The notes: generated by a model from the sequence alone, not told the origin. Positions 10,874-20,785 are shown, numbered from the stretch's first letter. The stretch: 64,000 bases of DNA from Tribonema minus (GCA_017506865.1 JAFCMP010000556.1:372001-436000), one strand, 5' to 3'. Made by a program: numbers and translations.

Positions 10874-12518
10874 GCCGCTGCCTGTGAGGCTACTGCCGCT
10901 GCTGCTGCCGCCGTCATCCCACTTTCCAATGGTCACATCCTCGTCGCGAGCCGCATTGAAGAAGGTGCGTGCGAAAGCCTCGTCCTTGATGATCGCCAGG
11001 AAGCCCTAGGGTACGTATGTAGATGAAAACGGGATTAGGGTTGGGGCTGGGAAAACGGGATTAGGGTCAGGGCTGCGAGCATGGCCAGGGTGAGCGCTGA
11101 CGCAGACACTTGTTGAAGATGGCACGCGCAAACGCATGAAACTGGCGCGTGCAAACGCCTCGTCCTTCATGATTCCAGGAAGCCCTAGGGGTATGTAGGT
11201 ATAGGGCTGACGGTACGGCGCGCACTGACACACAACACTTTTTCAAGATGGTGCGCGCAAACGCGTCGTCTTTGATAATTGCCAGTGAGTCCTAGAAGTA
11301 CGCATGGCGAGAACCGGACTAGGGTTAGAGCTGAGCGCAGGGTGAGCTGGCACGCGACACTGTCTGAAGATGGCGTGCGCAAACGCCTCGTCCTTGATGA
11401 TTGCCACGAAGCCCTAGGGGTATGTAGATAGGAGCGAGACTAAGGAGGGTTAGGGCTGGGGGCAGGGCGAGCGCAAGGTAAGAACGGAAGTAGGGTTAAC
11501 ACGGGGCGCAGGGCTGACATGCAACATTTTTTTGAAGACAGCGCGCGCAAACGCCTCAGCCTTTGATGATTGCCAGTAAGCCCTACTAGTAGGGGTACGT
11601 AGGTAAGATCGGAATTGCGGTTAAGGCGGGGCGCGGCGCAAGTGCTGACAAACGATACTCTCCAACGACAACTCTTGAACACCTCGTCCTTGACAGTTGC
11701 GCAGGAAGCCCTGGGGTTAAGTTGGTGAGAACAAGCTAGGGTCAGGGCTCCGCGTAAGGCGAGCGCTGACACTTCAAACCTTTCGCGCCACAAAAATGAT
11801 GTACTGTAGCATGTCTGCGCATGAGAGGGTGATACTCACTGTACATTTTAAGCCATTTCCGGACCACAAAGTGCTTGACGGTACTTTCAACAATGGTGCT
11901 TTTCTACTTGACAGCACATGCTTAGAGCATTGGCTAAAATCTTGTTCCCCCAACAAATCCCCATACCAGTAGCCCACCGCAAAGTGCAAAAATGGGCGTA
12001 CTTCAAGTGCCACTTCAAGTTACCTCATCAGCACACGCAACTGAACCTCAGGCAAGCACGGCAGCGCCTTATTGAGCACTGTTGTCACCGTCACGCACAA
12101 AGTGCTGCTTCATCTCAAGTGCTACTTCACTTTCAGAAGCGCTGCTGCGACTCAAGCGCTACCTCAATTTCAGTCGCTTCCCCCTCTCAGCACAAAATTT
12201 ATGCGCATCTCAGGCGAGCACGGCAGCGTCTCGCTGAGCACTGTCATCTCCGTCAGTGTGATAGCTCAGAGAAGAACAGTTCTGCTAACGGGCCAGCCTC
12301 CAGAGTCACAGTGTCGCAACCTGAATGAAACGATGGCGCGCTTGAATTGCTACTTCAACATGTTCACTGTCTCAACACACACACATACGCGTGTGTGCAC
12401 CTCAGGCGAGCACGGCAGCGTCTCGTTGAGCACTGTTGTCACCGTCACGCCCCCGCCTTTCGGTATCGAAAACAGCTCCCCGCCGCTGCCGCAAACGCCC
12501 GCCTCCCCTGCGGCCAGC
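3294..12518 (-). CDS. VASt-domain (StAR-related) lipid-transfer protein, partial at both ends
   Basis: Seven minus-strand exons join in phase: 12518-12401, 11005-10784, 9088-8975, 7170-7033, 6159-5986, 5211-5010, 3599-3294 (424 codons plus split codons at both ends). The first four and the start of the fifth follow the VASt fold of GRAM/VASt sterol-transfer proteins: an N-terminal strand ending LPCSPE, an acidic/Trp segment (IGKWDDG), Gly/Ser linker, RMLTYRHPVK, FPGMPSHAGTHKVQAY, the hallmark VPYCDYFTVRSLW, then FSKPTLFKGK followed by IEKDTVIEQ. Known VASt proteins move sterols at membrane contact sites; the role here is inferred. The later exons (Ser/Gln/Ala-rich, with CVPHYLLLRDDGGLALY) match nothing I know. 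The second exon uses a GC donor (aag|gcaagt at 10783). No GRAM domain, start codon or stop codon was found; they should lie above 12.5 kb and below 3.3 kb. Almost every exon edge is copied into the introns. Confidence 0.72.
3600..4020 (-). repeat. Acceptor-edge copies of the 3599-3294 exon
   Basis: The acceptor and first ~35 bases of the exon (cag|gcgaagcgctggtc) recur upstream with copy starts near 3773 and 4007, spaced about 174 and 234 bp. The copies have substitutions but keep the AG. Confidence 0.75.
4760..5009 (-). repeat. Donor-edge copy of the 5211-5010 exon, with poly-G/C tracts nearby
   Basis: About 100 bp of exon 3' end and donor are repeated with the donor near 4788, 221 bp from the real donor at 5009. 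A (CTG)n/(CAG)n tract and a poly-C run (about 4939-4961) lie between them. Poly-G runs at 4482-4499 and 4554-4578 follow in the same intron. Confidence 0.75.
5212..5620 (-). repeat. Acceptor-edge copies of the 5211-5010 exon
   Basis: The segment cag|gtcgccacggcagcg with its upstream intron recurs with copy starts near 5401 and 5600, about 190 and 199 bp apart. Confidence 0.8.
6160..6530 (-). repeat. Acceptor-edge copies of the 6159-5986 exon
   Basis: Degenerate copies of the exon start (plus-strand look: gaaggc-tcgcc-tgctcaa ... ctc-at-tg) appear near 6236-6280, 6310-6335 and 6486-6530. TTAGGG-like stretches (6350-6460) lie between them. Confidence 0.6.
6541..7032 (-). repeat. Donor-edge copies of the 7170-7033 exon
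   Basis: The exon end coding FKGK plus donor recurs with donors near 6828 and 6582, spaced 204 and 246 bp from the real donor at 7032. A ~110-bp interspersed repeat (6690-6812) sits inside the second interval. Confidence 0.8.
6690..6812 (-). repeat. ~110-bp interspersed repeat, family R110, copy 1
   Basis: Reverse complement of a sequence also found at 51262-51369, 53955-54070, and truncated at 52136-52172 and 61012-61070. Shared features are 'acgaatcaaaagatcgtag', then 'gtgtggttagccgcaa' and 'ccttccaccaatgaccgtgg'. No coding potential or recognisable tRNA-derived promoter was seen. Confidence 0.8.
7171..8030 (-). repeat. Acceptor-edge array of the 7170-7033 exon, about eight copies
   Basis: The acceptor with the first exon bases (cag|gtgtcgggcgtgcc) recurs with copy starts near 7333, 7525, 7624, 7739, 7838, 7952 and 8011, plus a partial copy near 7432. 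Spacing alternates around 100-190 bp. Part of the preceding intron ('gctcaaaaagcgg') is repeated with it. Confidence 0.85.
8515..8974 (-). repeat. Donor-edge copies of the 9088-8975 exon
   Basis: The exon end (coding LLIGECTQ) plus donor recurs with donors near 8769, 8637 and 8524, spaced 205, 132 and 113 bp. TTAGGG-like stretches separate the copies. Confidence 0.82.
9089..9910 (-). repeat. Acceptor-edge copies of the 9088-8975 exon
   Basis: The start of the exon (acgcgatttcccggcatgcc and on) recurs with starts near 9263, 9466, 9635 and 9901, and a fragment near 9770. The repeated intron part also contains 'tacatacatac' and 'catgtatgatgtag'. Confidence 0.85.
10690..10783 (-). repeat. Donor-edge copy of the 11005-10784 exon, GC donor kept
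   Basis: The exon end (ggcaccccgtcaag) and its GC donor (gcaagttcaag) recur near 10745 as ggcgccccgtaaag|gcagattcaag. The copy confirms that the GC donor is the real boundary. Confidence 0.7.
11006..11720 (-). repeat. Acceptor-edge array of the 11005-10784 exon, five copies
   Basis: The exon start (ggcttcctggcgatcatcaa, coding GFLAIIK) and its acceptor recur near 11183, 11290, 11410, 11580 and 11708, about 105-180 bp apart. The acceptor in most copies is ccctag|g, so the AG lies in a telomere-like CCCTAG string. Confidence 0.88.
12050..12400 (-). repeat. Donor-edge copies of the 12518-12401 exon
   Basis: The exon end coding LNETLPCSPE and the donor recur with donors near 12208 and 12056, spaced about 192 and 152 bp. 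Confidence 0.82.
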
Positions 12519-12779
12519 CTGCGCAAACGAGCGGTTGAGCCCGAGGCAGTTACACCAACGGCAGCGGAGCATTATTTGGTTTGTTCTACTTAGTTTTTTC
12601 ATGATTACTTTGGTAGGGCTGTAATTAACAGCAGCGGAGCAATTCTGGTGTGTTTAGATTCAGCTTTCATGCTGAGTACTGTTGTAGTTAAATTTATGTG
12701 GGCGTTGAGCACGTCTCAGCATTGACTGCAAGCGAGGATGCGGCAGTGCATAGTGCTTGACGAGCTTAGCCCGCGCGCA

Positions 12780-13130
12780 ACGAGCGGCTTACTTACTTCA
12801 ACAGTGACTTCAACAAGTGCCGCAGATGAGCGCCGAGCATCCGCCCCCGGCACTGACTCCAGTGCGAGGATGCAATGGTGCTCATGCTCATGCGTTTGAG
12901 CAACTTCAACAGTTACTTCAACAGTGACTTAACAAGCACCGCAGATGAGCGCTGAGTGCCCGTCGCGGCGCTGACTCCAGTGCGAGGATGCAATGGCGCT
13001 CATGCTCATGCGATTAAGCTACTGCAACAGTTACTTCATCAAAGCTGCGGACAAGCACACCAAGCATCATCGCAGCCCTGACTGCAGTGTGAAGATGCAA
13101 TGGCGCTCATGCTATTGTCGCGTCAGCGCA
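12780..13130. repeat. Tandem array, three to four ~125-bp units, parent exon unknown
   Basis: Units share 'gatgcaatggcgctcatgct', 'gcagatgagcgc' and 'acttcaacagttacttcaac'. By analogy this is an edge array of a missing N-terminal exon of the VASt-domain gene, but no exon was recognised. The flanks (12600-12780, 13240-13780) hold no supportable gene. Confidence 0.6.
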
Positions 13131-13789
13131 GCAAATGAAGCGCAGTGCGGATGCGAGAGCGCGCTGCTGCGCGAGCTCAGCACCACCGCGCCGCAGTGGT
13201 GCATGTCACCAATCGAGGAATATATGGTGGCAGCAGTGTAGATCAACATTCTAAGTACTTTGAAATCAACAATTCAAAGTTCTCTGTGATGCATCAGGAG
13301 ACGTCTGGGTTATAAATAATCGCCAGAAGATCCCACGGCTTGCGGCAGTGAGGAGCGGCTCTACATGGCGTTATGAAGAGTGATCCAGATATTCTCTTAC
13401 AGTAAAGCCTATTGTAAGGCCATCGATGTAAAAGTTGCCTGCGGGATGATGAGATTCTACAACACTGCATAGTGTCATGGGCAGAGGTGGCGTTGGCGTG
13501 TGTGATTCTGGGTTTGTTCCGCAGTTTCAATCAACTTCAAGGGCAGCGCAGGCAGGCGGCTGGTGCATCAACTTGTTTTTGTGCACTGCACAATGTCGCA
13601 GCTGTTTACGTTTCTGATGCGCAGCTGAATGAGGCCTGCTGTTAGGAACGGAGGCAATGGCATTCAGGATGTCGTGTGCTCGCTGCCTGGCCGCCTACAT
13701 GGCTAATGCATCAGGTCACATCAGCAGCTAGCTGGTTGACTCAAGCGTCTAACATCTACCTGAAGTACACGAAGTGATAGATGCGCATT

Positions 13790-13902
13790 GAGACACTTTC
13801 AAGTTTTTGCAAGACACATGTGGATTCTGGTAGCAAGCTGGACATCTGCCACGTGGGCTTACTCGCGCCCTTGGCGAGAATCGATAAAATGTACAAGCAA
13901 GC
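13790..13902 (+). repeat. Short interspersed repeat with non-LTR element tail, copy 1
   Basis: A ~100-bp repeat. It has 'cacatgtggattctggt' and 'gcaagctggacatc', then 'cgcgccc-tggcgagaat' and an end like 'gataaaatgtac'. Other copies: 30165-30212 (short), 34850-34895, 36225-36312, 37735-37830, 50100-50197 and 53460-53530. All are in plus orientation. The terminal block is shared with the 3' end of the retrotransposon at 34.9-36.3 kb. Confidence 0.75.
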
Positions 13903-14560
13903 ACGGGTATCACGCGAAAGTTTGCCGTGTGGAGATCAGTAGAGTTTTGCCTTACTACGCGCTTGCGATCAGCTGGTGTGCGAAAGGCATTCTATTAGTT
14001 GGATGAGCAAGTTTAGCTTGCGACAATGTATCACTCAACAAAAATACCGCTTGTCCTGAAGGACATGGCAATGATTCCACAATTCAGAAGCTCCTCCTAG
14101 TTAGCTGAGTGCCGAGAGCAGTGAGTCTATCAAGCCGCCGATCAAGCGAGTATCAGCTTACCTAAGCGAGCTTGCAGCCAGCACTACGACAGCTGCCCAC
14201 GACCTCATGCTGCACAGCTGCACAGCAGTCGTGTCGAGGTGCACGGTTGTGTGTTCTCAGGTGGCAGCAGACAGGCGTTGTTGCTGCTGCTGCGGCAGTC
14301 GATGGTCTGGATCGCTGTCTGCAGCGAGTCAGTGGCAGCTTTGCTGTGCCACAGCCGATCCTCAGGCCCGTGTCGTCTCTGCACGTGTCTTTCTCTCTGG
14401 GGAATCCGGATACTCCACTTCAACTTGGCAGTTTCACTAAAACGGTTCAGTTGCCCTAGTGACAGTAATCATGGAGTACTGACTTTGTCACCGTCTGGCA
14501 ACGAGTCAAAGATTGGCTTTCCGCAAACCGCTGCTGGTGTGAATCAGTGGAGGCGAAAAG

Positions 14561-15485
14561 CTATGCTATGGCAAATCGCAGGGTGACAATCGAGCTGAAG
14601 TCAGCGCACTCAACCGCATGATCGAGCGTCTCGACGCAAAAGCGCCTGACTGGACATGATGCTCCGACTAGCGCACAGAACCAGTAGCAGGCAATGGACG
14701 AGCCATTGCAGCAGCAAAGTGTCAGAATTTGATGCTGCACAACAAATGCAGAACCACATGTTTGAGCAGGATATTTGTACCATTGTATTGTTTGCATTGC
14801 GACGCGTGCATACCAACATGCAATGCCACGCGTGCAAGTACAACTGCCATACCACGCCTCCGCAGGGCGCTGTTGCAAGTCCGCCTCCACCTGTTCTGCG
14901 CGCCCGGTGACGACGGTATCCGCAGCTTGAAGCGCACTCTGGGTGAGGCGCCTGTGGCTACACTGCAACCGCAAAGCACTGACATAGTACACCATGGGCA
15001 GCATGCGCAGATCCAGTCTCGCCACCTGCTGGCGGCGGCGGCTGCCGCATAGGCGGCGGCTGCTGCTGCAGTGGCATTAGGGCTGTGGGCAGCAGATGTG
15101 ACATTTCTAGCTCTGCATGCCACCTGGTGCGGCACGTAGGGGTGCGGCAGCTGTGGCGATCGTCTGCATAAGGGGTAGGTGCGCCACCTCTGCTGCTGCT
15201 GCTGCTGCTGCGCCTTTTAGCATCGCTGGTGTGGGATGCGCAGCGTCTGCTGCATGCGCTGGTCCATTGGAGCAGCTGCGCCGTCTGCCGTTGCTGCTGC
15301 TGCTGCTGCCGCTGGTGCAGGCGTGGCACATGCCGCGATGGCCGCTGCCACCGCCATCGCCAATGCCGCCGCCGGCACGGCTGTTGGGCCGCCTGCTGCA
15401 GCTGCCCCTGTGCAGGTGTTGCAGCCCTGCTAGTAGCAACTATGCTGCCTATGCCCGCAGCAGCTGCCGTTGATGCTGCTGCCAT
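14561..15485 (-). pseudogene. Decayed non-LTR retrotransposon fragment
   Basis: The minus strand encodes, across frameshifts, a match to the first part of the intact element ORF at 34964-36199. It has a Gln/CAG-rich stretch, then LQCSHRRLTQSAL and EQVEADLQQRPAEA, where the intact copy has LQCSLKRPNQSAL and KVEADLQQLP. Frames shift after this, so the copy is dead. The plus-strand CAG/CTG-rich ORFs over the same interval are shadows. The flanks at 14000-14560 and 15490-16060 show no gene. Confidence 0.7.
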
Positions 15486-16176
15486 TGACGCCGTTCAACA
15501 TGTGCTGCCGTGCGCGAGCGTCACGCTGCGCCGCAGCACGTCTCAACACTGCCAGCACCACTCCTCCTCATCGCCACTAGCTTTGAACGACTGGCATCAT
15601 AGTGCACCGGGAACTGCATTATAGAGGGGGAGCATGGATCCCACAATAGGAATGGCCTAGAATTCGTTCTGGAGTGTCGGTGCCTGCCTTGTCCTCCACG
15701 GATGATTGGATCACGACCATATGGTGTACAAAAAGGTTTGCATGCAGTGCATCTGGTGGTGTATGGCGCACTGCTGCTTGCACAGGCCATTCCGCTTGCC
15801 AGATGGGGCCCAGTTCAACATTGGAAGATCGCCTACGACCATGGTGGCCTCACCATCAGATCAAGATGGAAAACCATCAATAAATTACGATTTCACCCAA
15901 CAATCTGGTGCGACAGCAGTGGCTGACGAGGAGGATGAAGCAGACAGCAAGGGCCCAAGCCTTGCATCTGTCCATAGCCACTCAAAAGTGCACACTGACA
16001 CTACATAGTTAAATGTAGAAATGCCTGTGGAACACCCTCACAAAGCTGCTGCTAGGGATCAACCCTCACTGCATTCAACGCCACCATGAGCTCCGCACAC
16101 CACTTGCACACACCGCCTGCACCCTGCTGAGCAAAGCAGGAGGAGTAGCAGAAAGCAGCTGAAGGCGACGGAGGCG

Positions 16177-17324
16177 ATGATGGTGGCCCTGCGAGACAGC
16201 TTGCAGTCCTCCTTCACTCGTCCATTCATTCAGTCTTTCCTCGGCCCAGCCGACCGTGCGAGGCAGAGGCAGGTGCAGGCTTGTCTGCGTGAGTCGGCAC
16301 CGACGTGTCTCTCCGCGGAGCGCGACGTGAGTGGCGCGTGGAGGATCGCGAGGGTGTCGGGGATGATAGTCCCGCTAGACTCGACGCCCGGCGACCTCAC
16401 CGCTGTCACCTTGTCAGCCGATGACGTCGGGATCCTGGGCGTTTTCTACAGGCGGAGGAGGACGAGGAGAGCTGTCGACGTGGACTCAAATAACGCCAAT
16501 GCGGGGATCCTGGCGGCGGTCCACGAGTCCGCCAGGGCCGTTTTGTGGGCACAACAGCTCAGCAGTCGTGAAAGGGCCGCTTGCTGGCATAAGTTCGGCC
16601 CGCCGTGGCCCGACAGCGGGATTAACCTGTGCATGGACGCCGACTCGCACGAGCGCTGCGCCTTCCTGAGCCTGCTGCTGCTGGCGCTGCGCCCCGAGCT
16701 CAGCCGCTTCGAAGTCCGCACAAACCGCGCCTTGGCACTCTTTGGCGGCGCCGAGCTGGTCTGCTCGGACCACTTTTGCCTGGAGTGCACCGGCCCCGTG
16801 GCGCAGATACCGCGCGGCCTGCGCGCCGCGCACGCGTCGTTCGCATTCACTGGTCTTGGAGGCAGGCTGCGCGAGATCGACTACGCCGGCCTCGCGGAGG
16901 GGCTGCCCCGGAGAGCGAGCGCGCGGGCGAGGCGTCCGTCTGGGCGCTGCAGCACGTCGATCCCCCCGCGCCGGGAGACGGCAGGATCCTGGAAGTGATC
17001 GCGGCGGTGATGGCGGCACGCCGCGCGGGCCGGTCAGACAGCGACTGGCAGCCGCTGGGCGTGGTGGTCGAGCTGCGGTACCGTGGGCCTGTACGGGACC
17101 CCGTGGGCTACGCTGCGTCGTTCGGCATGATTGAGGCGCGGATGGGCATGTACGATTACTGGCATTTCCGCACCCCCGCGCAGGACCCGCGTGCCATCGA
17201 GCTCCGCGTCACCCGCTGGGAGTTTGGGAGCTGGAACATCCAGTTCTCCTCGCTGGGCGCTTACGACGGCGAGGGCGAGATCGGAGGCGGCGGCGAGAGC
17301 GACGGCGATCATGAGGACGAATAG
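16177..17324 (+). pseudogene. 394-aa intronless family, copy 1, frameshifted
   Basis: Same protein family as 19559-20743 and 33011-34195. The frame is open from an ATGATG at 16177, giving MVALRDSLQSSFTRPF, VPLDSTPGD, FYRRRRTRRAVDVDS and ALRPELSRF. Near 16905 bases are missing relative to the other copies (after ggggctgcc), so the first frame stops at 16998. The rest (GRSDSDWQPLGV ... REFGSW-type C-terminus, acidic tail) continues in another frame to 17324. Either this copy is a pseudogene or the sequence carries an indel error. Function unknown. Confidence 0.75.
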
Positions 17325-17385
17325 CGTGACGCTTGCTGGTCACGGTAGATTCCCGGACCTGCGTCGTGCGAATGCGGCATTCGAG

Positions 17386-17800
17386 CACTGATGCCTGCGC
17401 TGCGGATCAGTCGTGATGCACACGTCGCACGCCGTTTTGTCCCCCTGGAGGTACCCGTCACGCAGTGCTTCTGAGCCGCTGGCCGCGCCAGGCAACAGCG
17501 CACAACTACTGTAGCTGTCAGCGCAAGCCATTGAATGCGTACCGGTGTGTGCATCACGATGGATACTCTGCAGCAGCGCCGCATTGTGATGCGAGACAGG
17601 TTCTGGTCGATTTGATCGCGTAGCCCGAGGGGGCGTCAACTTCAAGTGTGTACGTGCATCCTCGCTGGACCCACTCCCTATGCGCCCTCTTCCTTCAATG
17701 TCAACGGATGTCAATGCGAACGCACCAGCAACAGCGCGTGATTCCGTCATCCTATCATGTTGTCTGTCTGCTTCACATTTGCAGATCGCTGAAATTACTT
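17386..17800 (+). repeat. Conserved 3' flank of the 394-aa family, copy 1
   Basis: About 400 bp after the gene resembles the 3' flanks of the other copies (20786-21180, and 32910-32490 on the minus strand): 'gcctgcgctgcg-atcagt', 'ccgctggccgcgccag', 'gcgcacaactact', 'gtagctgtcagcgc'. The duplicated unit is therefore larger than the ORF. Confidence 0.75.
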
Positions 17801-18199
17801 CTTGTTTTCGATAACGACACTAGTAGTATACTTGCGGTTTACGACCTTCAGCAGAAGCCGTGGGAGCTCTTGCAATTCTGAAGTAACAGCCTGCACTGAA
17901 ATTTCCGTTGTAGGGCAATGAAATGTTGTTTGCACCCGCGCGCATGCGTCACGCTGCGCCGCTGCATCTCAACGCATTTGGCACCGTTCCCTCACGATTG
18001 CCACGCATGTGCGGTGTACTTCTCATTTGAATGGGCACAATTCTCACGGCAAGGACACGGACCAAGCTCGTATGGGCGGAGCAGCACACGCGTCGGCGTC
18101 GCGCTCGCGCGCTTCTACGACAGCTACTACGGCGCTTGCGGCTGAGTGGCTGCTGCAGCCTTGCGGCCCGCTGCCATCGGCTCGAGTGCCATGCGCGTG

Positions 18200-18987
18200 T
18201 CTCTGTTCCAGCGTGGTATGCAGGCGCCGCTGCACGCAGACGCACAGCTGCCAGCGGGCGCTGTGGCCGGCTGTCGGCGGCGGTGCGCATTCCTGCTGCG
18301 GATACCCCTGGAAGCGGGCTGCGCGACGTGCGGGCGACGCGCGCTACACGCCAAGTTATGCTGCTGTGTGGCTGCCATCGCTGACCGCTTGTGCTTTTGG
18401 GCGTTGTGACCACTCACACACGGCGCAATTTCTTTCTCTGGTCTAGCCTCAACTTCAACGTCCCTAAAGTGCAGCCGAGCGCCGACGCGGTAGCAGCAGG
18501 CCGGTGCACTAAACTGCGCGGCGGCTTTGAAGTAGCTTGTTGCATAGACGTCACCATACGTGACAGCTCATGCCCCTCCCGCCTCCGTCAGGCTCAGGGG
18601 GGCGCGCGCGATGTGCAGCGCGTGCTTGAATCGGCTTCGCAGGAAAAGATAGACACATACGTAGTCTCAGGGGCCCTGGACCCCACTACACACACCCTAT
18701 TTTCCGCAGCCTTTGACCACTTCGGCGCTATGTCACGCGACACCCAAGCGCTGCTACACGCACTCGCCGAGCAGAGCTCGCAGGGCAGCTACAATCTCGC
18801 GCAGCGCGTTGCCTTCTGGCGCCGCCGCACCTCCCTCGCGCTACAGCGCGCGCTCACACGTGTCGTGATCGACAACTGGAACGCAGTCATTGCCCCTGAT
18901 GGCGACGTCAGCGCTTACCGCCGCATCGCACTGTTGCAAGTGCCGCGGCCCTCGCCGGCCAGCGCCGAACCGCCGGCTCCTCCGTAG
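18200..18987 (+). pseudogene. Non-LTR retrotransposon remnant, endonuclease C-terminus
   Basis: An open frame to 18987 carries a C-terminal pattern of restriction-like-endonuclease non-LTR elements: a DVTIRDSS strand, then a helix with Lys and Tyr (SASQEKIDTYV), then LFSAAFDHFGAMSRDTQALL. In another frame just upstream (about 18310-18360) is a zinc-knuckle-like GCATCGRRALHAKLC. The knuckle and the DVT segment are out of frame with each other, so this is a remnant. The reverse transcriptase is absent. Confidence 0.6.
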
Positions 18988-19111
18988 ATTTAGTTATTGC
19001 AAGCCCGATTTATCGTGCGCGCAGCCCATGCGGTCCAGGACATAATATACAACTTCAACTTTGAAAAGGGCGCCAAAACCTCAACGAGAATAAGGGCGCG
19101 CTCACAGTGCC

Positions 19112-19335
19112 TCACACACCTGTACAGCTGCAGAGAGGGCTAGCGCATCTGTCAAACCTTGTAGATACACACAAGGTCAAACTCTGCCGGGTGGGTCGCT
19201 GCTGATCACAGGGCGGTCGCTGCCGATCACACAGAGCTAGCACCCTGCGGAGCAAAGCAGCAGTAGCAGCTGAAAGCTGAAGGCGAAGGTGCAAGGCGTG
19301 ATGGTGGCCTGCGAGACAGCTTGCAGCGACCGTTA
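19112..19335 (+). repeat. Truncated 5' flank of the 394-aa family
   Basis: A fragment with the family's 5' flank (gctagcaccctgcggagcaa, aaggcgaaggtgcaggcg-like) and the first coding bases (ggtggcctgcgagacagctt). It then diverges; the full copy 2 flank starts again at about 19440. The break falls after roughly ten codons. Confidence 0.6.
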
Positions 19336-19558
19336 ACCAAAATTCAACTTTTCTCTCCATCCCCCCAAAAAAAACTAGAAGTAGTGGCGCCACCAAACGC
19401 AACCAAAGAGGCTCACCTTGCATAGCAGACACAGAGAGGCTAGCACGTTTGCCACAAACTATCAGATCGGTCGCTGCTGACCGCACAAAGCTAGCAGCCT
19501 GCGGAGCAGCAGTAGGTAGGAAGTCCGCAGCAGGAGCAGCGAAGTGCAGGCGATACAT

Positions 19559-20743
19559 ATGGTGGCCCTGCGAGACAGCTTGCAGTCCTCCTTCACTTAT
19601 CCACTCATTCACTCATTCCCAGGCCCAGCCGACCGTGTGAGGCAAAGGCAGGTGCAGGCCTGTCAGCGTGCGTGCGTCTGCATCGCGTCGGTCGAGCGCG
19701 ACGAGAGCGGTGCATGGAAGATAGCGAGGGTGCCGGGGATGGTAGTCCCGCTGGACTCGACGCCCGGCGACCCTACCGCTGTCACCTTGTCCTGCAACGA
19801 CGTCGGGACGCTGGCCATCTTCTACAGGCGGAGGAGGACGAGGAGCGCGGTCGACGTGGATTCGGAGAGGACCAATGCGGGGATTCTGGCGGCGGTCCAC
19901 GAGTCCGTCAGGGCTGTTCTGTGGGCGCAACGGCTCAGCTCCCGCAGGAGGGTCGGGCACTGGCACACCTTCGGCCCGCGGTGGCCTGACAGCAAACCTG
20001 ACTGGGGGAGTGACGCTAACTCGCGCGAGCGCTGCGCCGATCTGAGCCGCCTGCTGCTCGCGCTGCGCCCTGAGCTCAGCTGTTTTGACGTCCGCACGCG
20101 CGGCGCCTTCGCGCTCTCCGGCGGCGCCGAGCTGGTCTGCTCGTACCAGTTTCACCTGCAGCGCACGGGCCCCGGGGCGCAGATACCGCGCGGCCTGCGC
20201 GCCGCGCATGCGACGTTCAAGTTCACGCGCTGCGGGCGCCGTCGGCCCGAGATAGACTATGCAGGGCTCGCGGAGGGGCTGCTCAACGCCCCGGCGCCCA
20301 AACTCGCGGGAGAGGCGTGCGTCTGGGTGCTGCAGCGCGTCGCTCTTCCTGCGCGTGGCGACACGAGGATCCTGGAGGCGATAGCGGCCGCGATGGCGGT
20401 GCGCCACGCGCGCCGGTTGGACGGCGATTGGCCGCCCGCAGGCGTGGCGGTCGAGCTGGCGAGCATTGCGCGTGTGCGGGACCCTGTGGGCTACGGCGCG
20501 TCGTTCGGCATGGTTGAGGTGCCGACGGGAACGCACGGGTGCTGGCTTTTCCACACGCCCGAGGGGGAAGGGGACCCGCGCGCTCACGAGCTCCACGTCA
20601 ACCGCTGGCAGGGCGGGCACTGGAACGTGGAGTTCTCCTCCCTCGGCGCGTGCCGCAACTGCGACAGCGAGAACGAGAGCGCCAGCGGGAGCGGCGCGAG
20701 CGGGAGCGAGAGCGATGACGAGGACGTAGAGGACGGCCCTTAG
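19559..20743 (+). CDS. Intronless 394-aa family protein, copy 2, function unknown
   Basis: An uninterrupted 1185-nt frame. I chose the ATG at 19559 because MVALRDSLQSSFT is shared by all copies; an upstream in-frame ATG at 19544 would add five residues. It is the same length as copy 3 and alignable end to end. Visible features: an Arg-rich stretch (FYRRRRTRSAVDVDS, about residue 85), Trp- and Leu-rich helices (LSRLLLALRPELSCF), PEIDYAGLAEGLLN, a DGDWPPAGVAVELAS segment, WNVEFSSLGA and a Ser/Glu/Asp-rich acidic tail. No signal peptide, membrane segment or known catalytic motif. The duplicated unit includes conserved flanks. It may be a recently amplified host gene or an element-borne protein. 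Confidence 0.7.
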   Translation: MVALRDSLQSSFTYPLIHSFPGPADRVRQRQVQACQRACVCIASVERDESGAWKIARVPGMVVPLDSTPGDPTAVTLSCNDVGTLAIFYRRRRTRSAVDVDSERTNAGILAAVHESVRAVLWAQRLSSRRRVGHWHTFGPRWPDSKPDWGSDANSRERCADLSRLLLALRPELSCFDVRTRGAFALSGGAELVCSYQFHLQRTGPGAQIPRGLRAAHATFKFTRCGRRRPEIDYAGLAEGLLNAPAPKLAGEACVWVLQRVALPARGDTRILEAIAAAMAVRHARRLDGDWPPAGVAVELASIARVRDPVGYGASFGMVEVPTGTHGCWLFHTPEGEGDPRAHELHVNRWQGGHWNVEFSSLGACRNCDSENESASGSGASGSESDDEDVEDGP

Positions 20744-20785
20744 CTGTTCATGCACCAGGCGGCAATGAATGGATGAGTATACGTA

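Noticed and set aside
12404..12593. Plus-strand ORF ending SLRKRAVEPEAVTP, with AG-preceded repeats upstream
   Set aside because: The minus frame over the same interval gives a VASt strand (LNETLPCSPE) with a donor in phase with the next exon, so the plus frame is a shadow.
14958..15624. Plus-strand Cys/Ala-rich ORFs in CTG repeats
   Set aside because: Antisense frames of a decayed Gln-rich retrotransposon fragment; repeat-driven.
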